Origin: Natrinema soli
GTDB taxonomy: Archaea; Halobacteriota; Halobacteria; Halobacteriales; Natrialbaceae
NCBI RefSeq assembly: GCF_028618695.1
Contig: NZ_JAQIVI010000160.1
Location: 1-5,702, forward strand
DNA length: 5,702 bases
Direction: 5' to 3'
Part shown: positions 5,075 to 5,702 of the stretch, one piece after another
Position numbering within the stretch: the first letter of the stretch is position 1
Layout: each line of letters starts with the position of its first letter
Made by a program: the position numbers and the translations under genes
The notes under the pieces: generated by a model
Told to the model about the DNA's origin: nothing
Seen by the model: the letters and a program-made list of their open reading frames with translations, nothing else
Database searches by the model: none

Positions 5075-5425
5075 ATGGCCGCGACCAGAAAACCGAGCCG
5101 ACTCGAGACCGGCGACGAACTCGACGACTTCGTGGAGCGCCACGACGTGGCGCTCGTGGAGTTCTACACCAGCGGCTGTGCGATGTGCCAGGCCATGGAA
5201 CCCGTCCTGGGAAACGTCGCTCGCGCCACGGACGTCGCGATCGGAATGGTCAACCCCGGCGACGACATCGAACTCGTCGACCGGTTCGACATCCGATCGG
5301 TACCCACGCTGCTCCTCTTCGAGGAGGGGACGGAAACCGCGCGGCTGGCGGAGGGGTTCCAGGGCGGCGACGCCGTCACTGCGTTCCTGGCCGAGCACGT
5401 TCCGAACGCCGTCGGTGCCGACTGA
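5075..5425 (+). CDS. Thioredoxin-like protein with CAMC active site
   Basis: 116 residues, one complete thioredoxin fold, no signal peptide, so a cytosolic dithiol-disulfide oxidoreductase. Seen: VALVEFYTSGCAMCQAMEPV (26-45) has the central strand followed by the redox pair C35-A-M-C38 at the start of the long helix; IRSVPTLLLFEEG (73-85) carries the cis-proline P77 and the following strand; LAEGFQGGDAVTAFLAEH is the final helix. The Trp-Cys-Gly-Pro-Cys of classic thioredoxin is replaced by Gly-Cys-Ala-Met-Cys, a variant seen in haloarchaeal thioredoxin-like proteins; redox potential and partners may differ. The start at 5075 gives the normal length. GTG at 4979 would add 32 Pro/Arg-rich residues outside the fold. 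It lacks an obvious SD sequence. It is divergent from the zinc-ribbon gene and followed after 77 bases by another plus-strand gene with its own promoter. Confidence 0.87.
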   Translation: MAATRKPSRLETGDELDDFVERHDVALVEFYTSGCAMCQAMEPVLGNVARATDVAIGMVNPGDDIELVDRFDIRSVPTLLLFEEGTETARLAEGFQGGDAVTAFLAEHVPNAVGAD

Positions 5426-5472
5426 CGCGGCCGGGTTGCGCCACTGTAGCGCGTCGCTCGAGTCCGCGAACG

Positions 5473-5478
5473 CTTATC
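5473..5478 (+). promoter_or_regulatory. TATA-like box of the last gene
   Basis: CTTATC in the context GCGAACGCTTATCA lies about 27 bases before the ATG at 5503. The GCGAAC just upstream fits the purine-rich BRE position of haloarchaeal promoters. This predicts a leaderless transcript independent of the thioredoxin gene. Confidence 0.55.
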
Positions 5479-5502
5479 ATCGCTCGCTCGTATTCCCTTT
5501 CT

Positions 5503-5702
5503 ATGTCGGACGAGGACGGTGTCGAACTGCTGGCACTGCGCTGTGATGTCGTCGCCGATCTCGACGGCACGGCGCTGCGAGACGCGCTCGAGTACTTCGA
5601 TCCGGACCTCGTCTACGTCGTTCGCGAGTCGTCGGACGTCCGCGTCGTCAGCCGCCTCCGTCGCGCGTTCGACGGGCCGGTCGTCTCCGCCGGCGGCCCC
5701 GC
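5503..5702 (+). CDS. Unrecognised protein, 5' part only
   Basis: The frame is open from ATG at 5503 to the end of the window, giving 66 codons; the 3' end is outside. I do not recognise the protein. Seen: it begins MSDEDGVELLALRCDVVADL and continues through GTALRDALEYFDPDLVYVVR to VSRLRRAFDGPVVSAGGP. Hydrophobic residues alternate as in an alpha/beta domain: a strand (ELLALRC), a helix (TALRDALEYF), a strand (LVYVVR), a helix (VSRLRRAF) and a strand (PVVSAG). This could be a Rossmann-like or receiver-like fold, or one of the small haloarchaeal DUF families. There is no signal peptide, and the acidic composition and strong third-position GC bias support a real gene. The start is supported by a well-placed TATA-like box at 5473-5478. 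Confidence 0.66.
   Translation, partial: MSDEDGVELLALRCDVVADLDGTALRDALEYFDPDLVYVVRESSDVRVVSRLRRAFDGPVVSAGGP

Overview
The window looks like a piece of haloarchaeal chromosome. It is GC-rich, with many CTCGAG/TCGA strings. The predicted proteins are strongly acidic, as expected for salt-in cytoplasm. Most genes have a TATA-like box 27-34 bases before the start codon and little or no Shine-Dalgarno sequence, which fits the leaderless or short-leader transcripts usual in this group. A member of the Natrialbales (Natrinema/Haloterrigena type) is a guess from overall feel, not a demonstrated assignment.

Layout, left to right. A calcineurin-like phosphoesterase of the ICC/PdeM kind (1-660, +, 5' end outside the window) converges, with a 4-base gap, on a toxin-antitoxin pair encoded on the minus strand. 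The pair is a ribbon-helix-helix antitoxin (1614 to 1234) followed by a PIN-domain protein (1237 to 665), joined by an ATGA overlap. Just upstream lies the broken 5' end of a YihY/BrkB-type membrane protein gene (1934 to 1611), whose recognisable homology stops near 1719. Next on the minus strand is a small acidic haloarchaeal hypothetical (2350 to 2036). It is divergent from a 77-residue winged-helix protein (2519-2752, +). That gene converges on glnA, type I-alpha glutamine synthetase (4232 to 2877, -). Upstream of glnA is a small zinc-ribbon protein (4867 to 4517, -), then a divergent CxxC thioredoxin-like protein (5075-5425, +), and finally the first 66 codons of an unrecognised gene (5503 onward, +).

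How the parts relate. Most of the window is ordinary haloarchaeal housekeeping: nitrogen assimilation, redox, a phosphoesterase and small zinc-finger or HTH proteins. The accessory part is about 665-1720. A more AT-rich toxin-antitoxin cassette appears to have replaced the 3' part of the membrane-protein gene. Its promoter carries an array of TGCACA-type boxes, two pairs each with 11-base internal spacing and set 42 bases apart, overlapping the likely TATA box and transcription start. This is the best candidate for something not previously described: the autoregulatory operator of a RHH/PIN module whose antitoxin also seems to carry a second conserved segment.

No gene-free stretch exceeds 300 bases. 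The longest gaps are 4233-4516 (284 bases, glnA promoter plus TCG-rich sequence), 4868-5074 (207 bases, divergent promoter region) and 2351-2518 (168 bases, divergent promoters). I saw no tRNA, rRNA, CRISPR array or complete insertion sequence.
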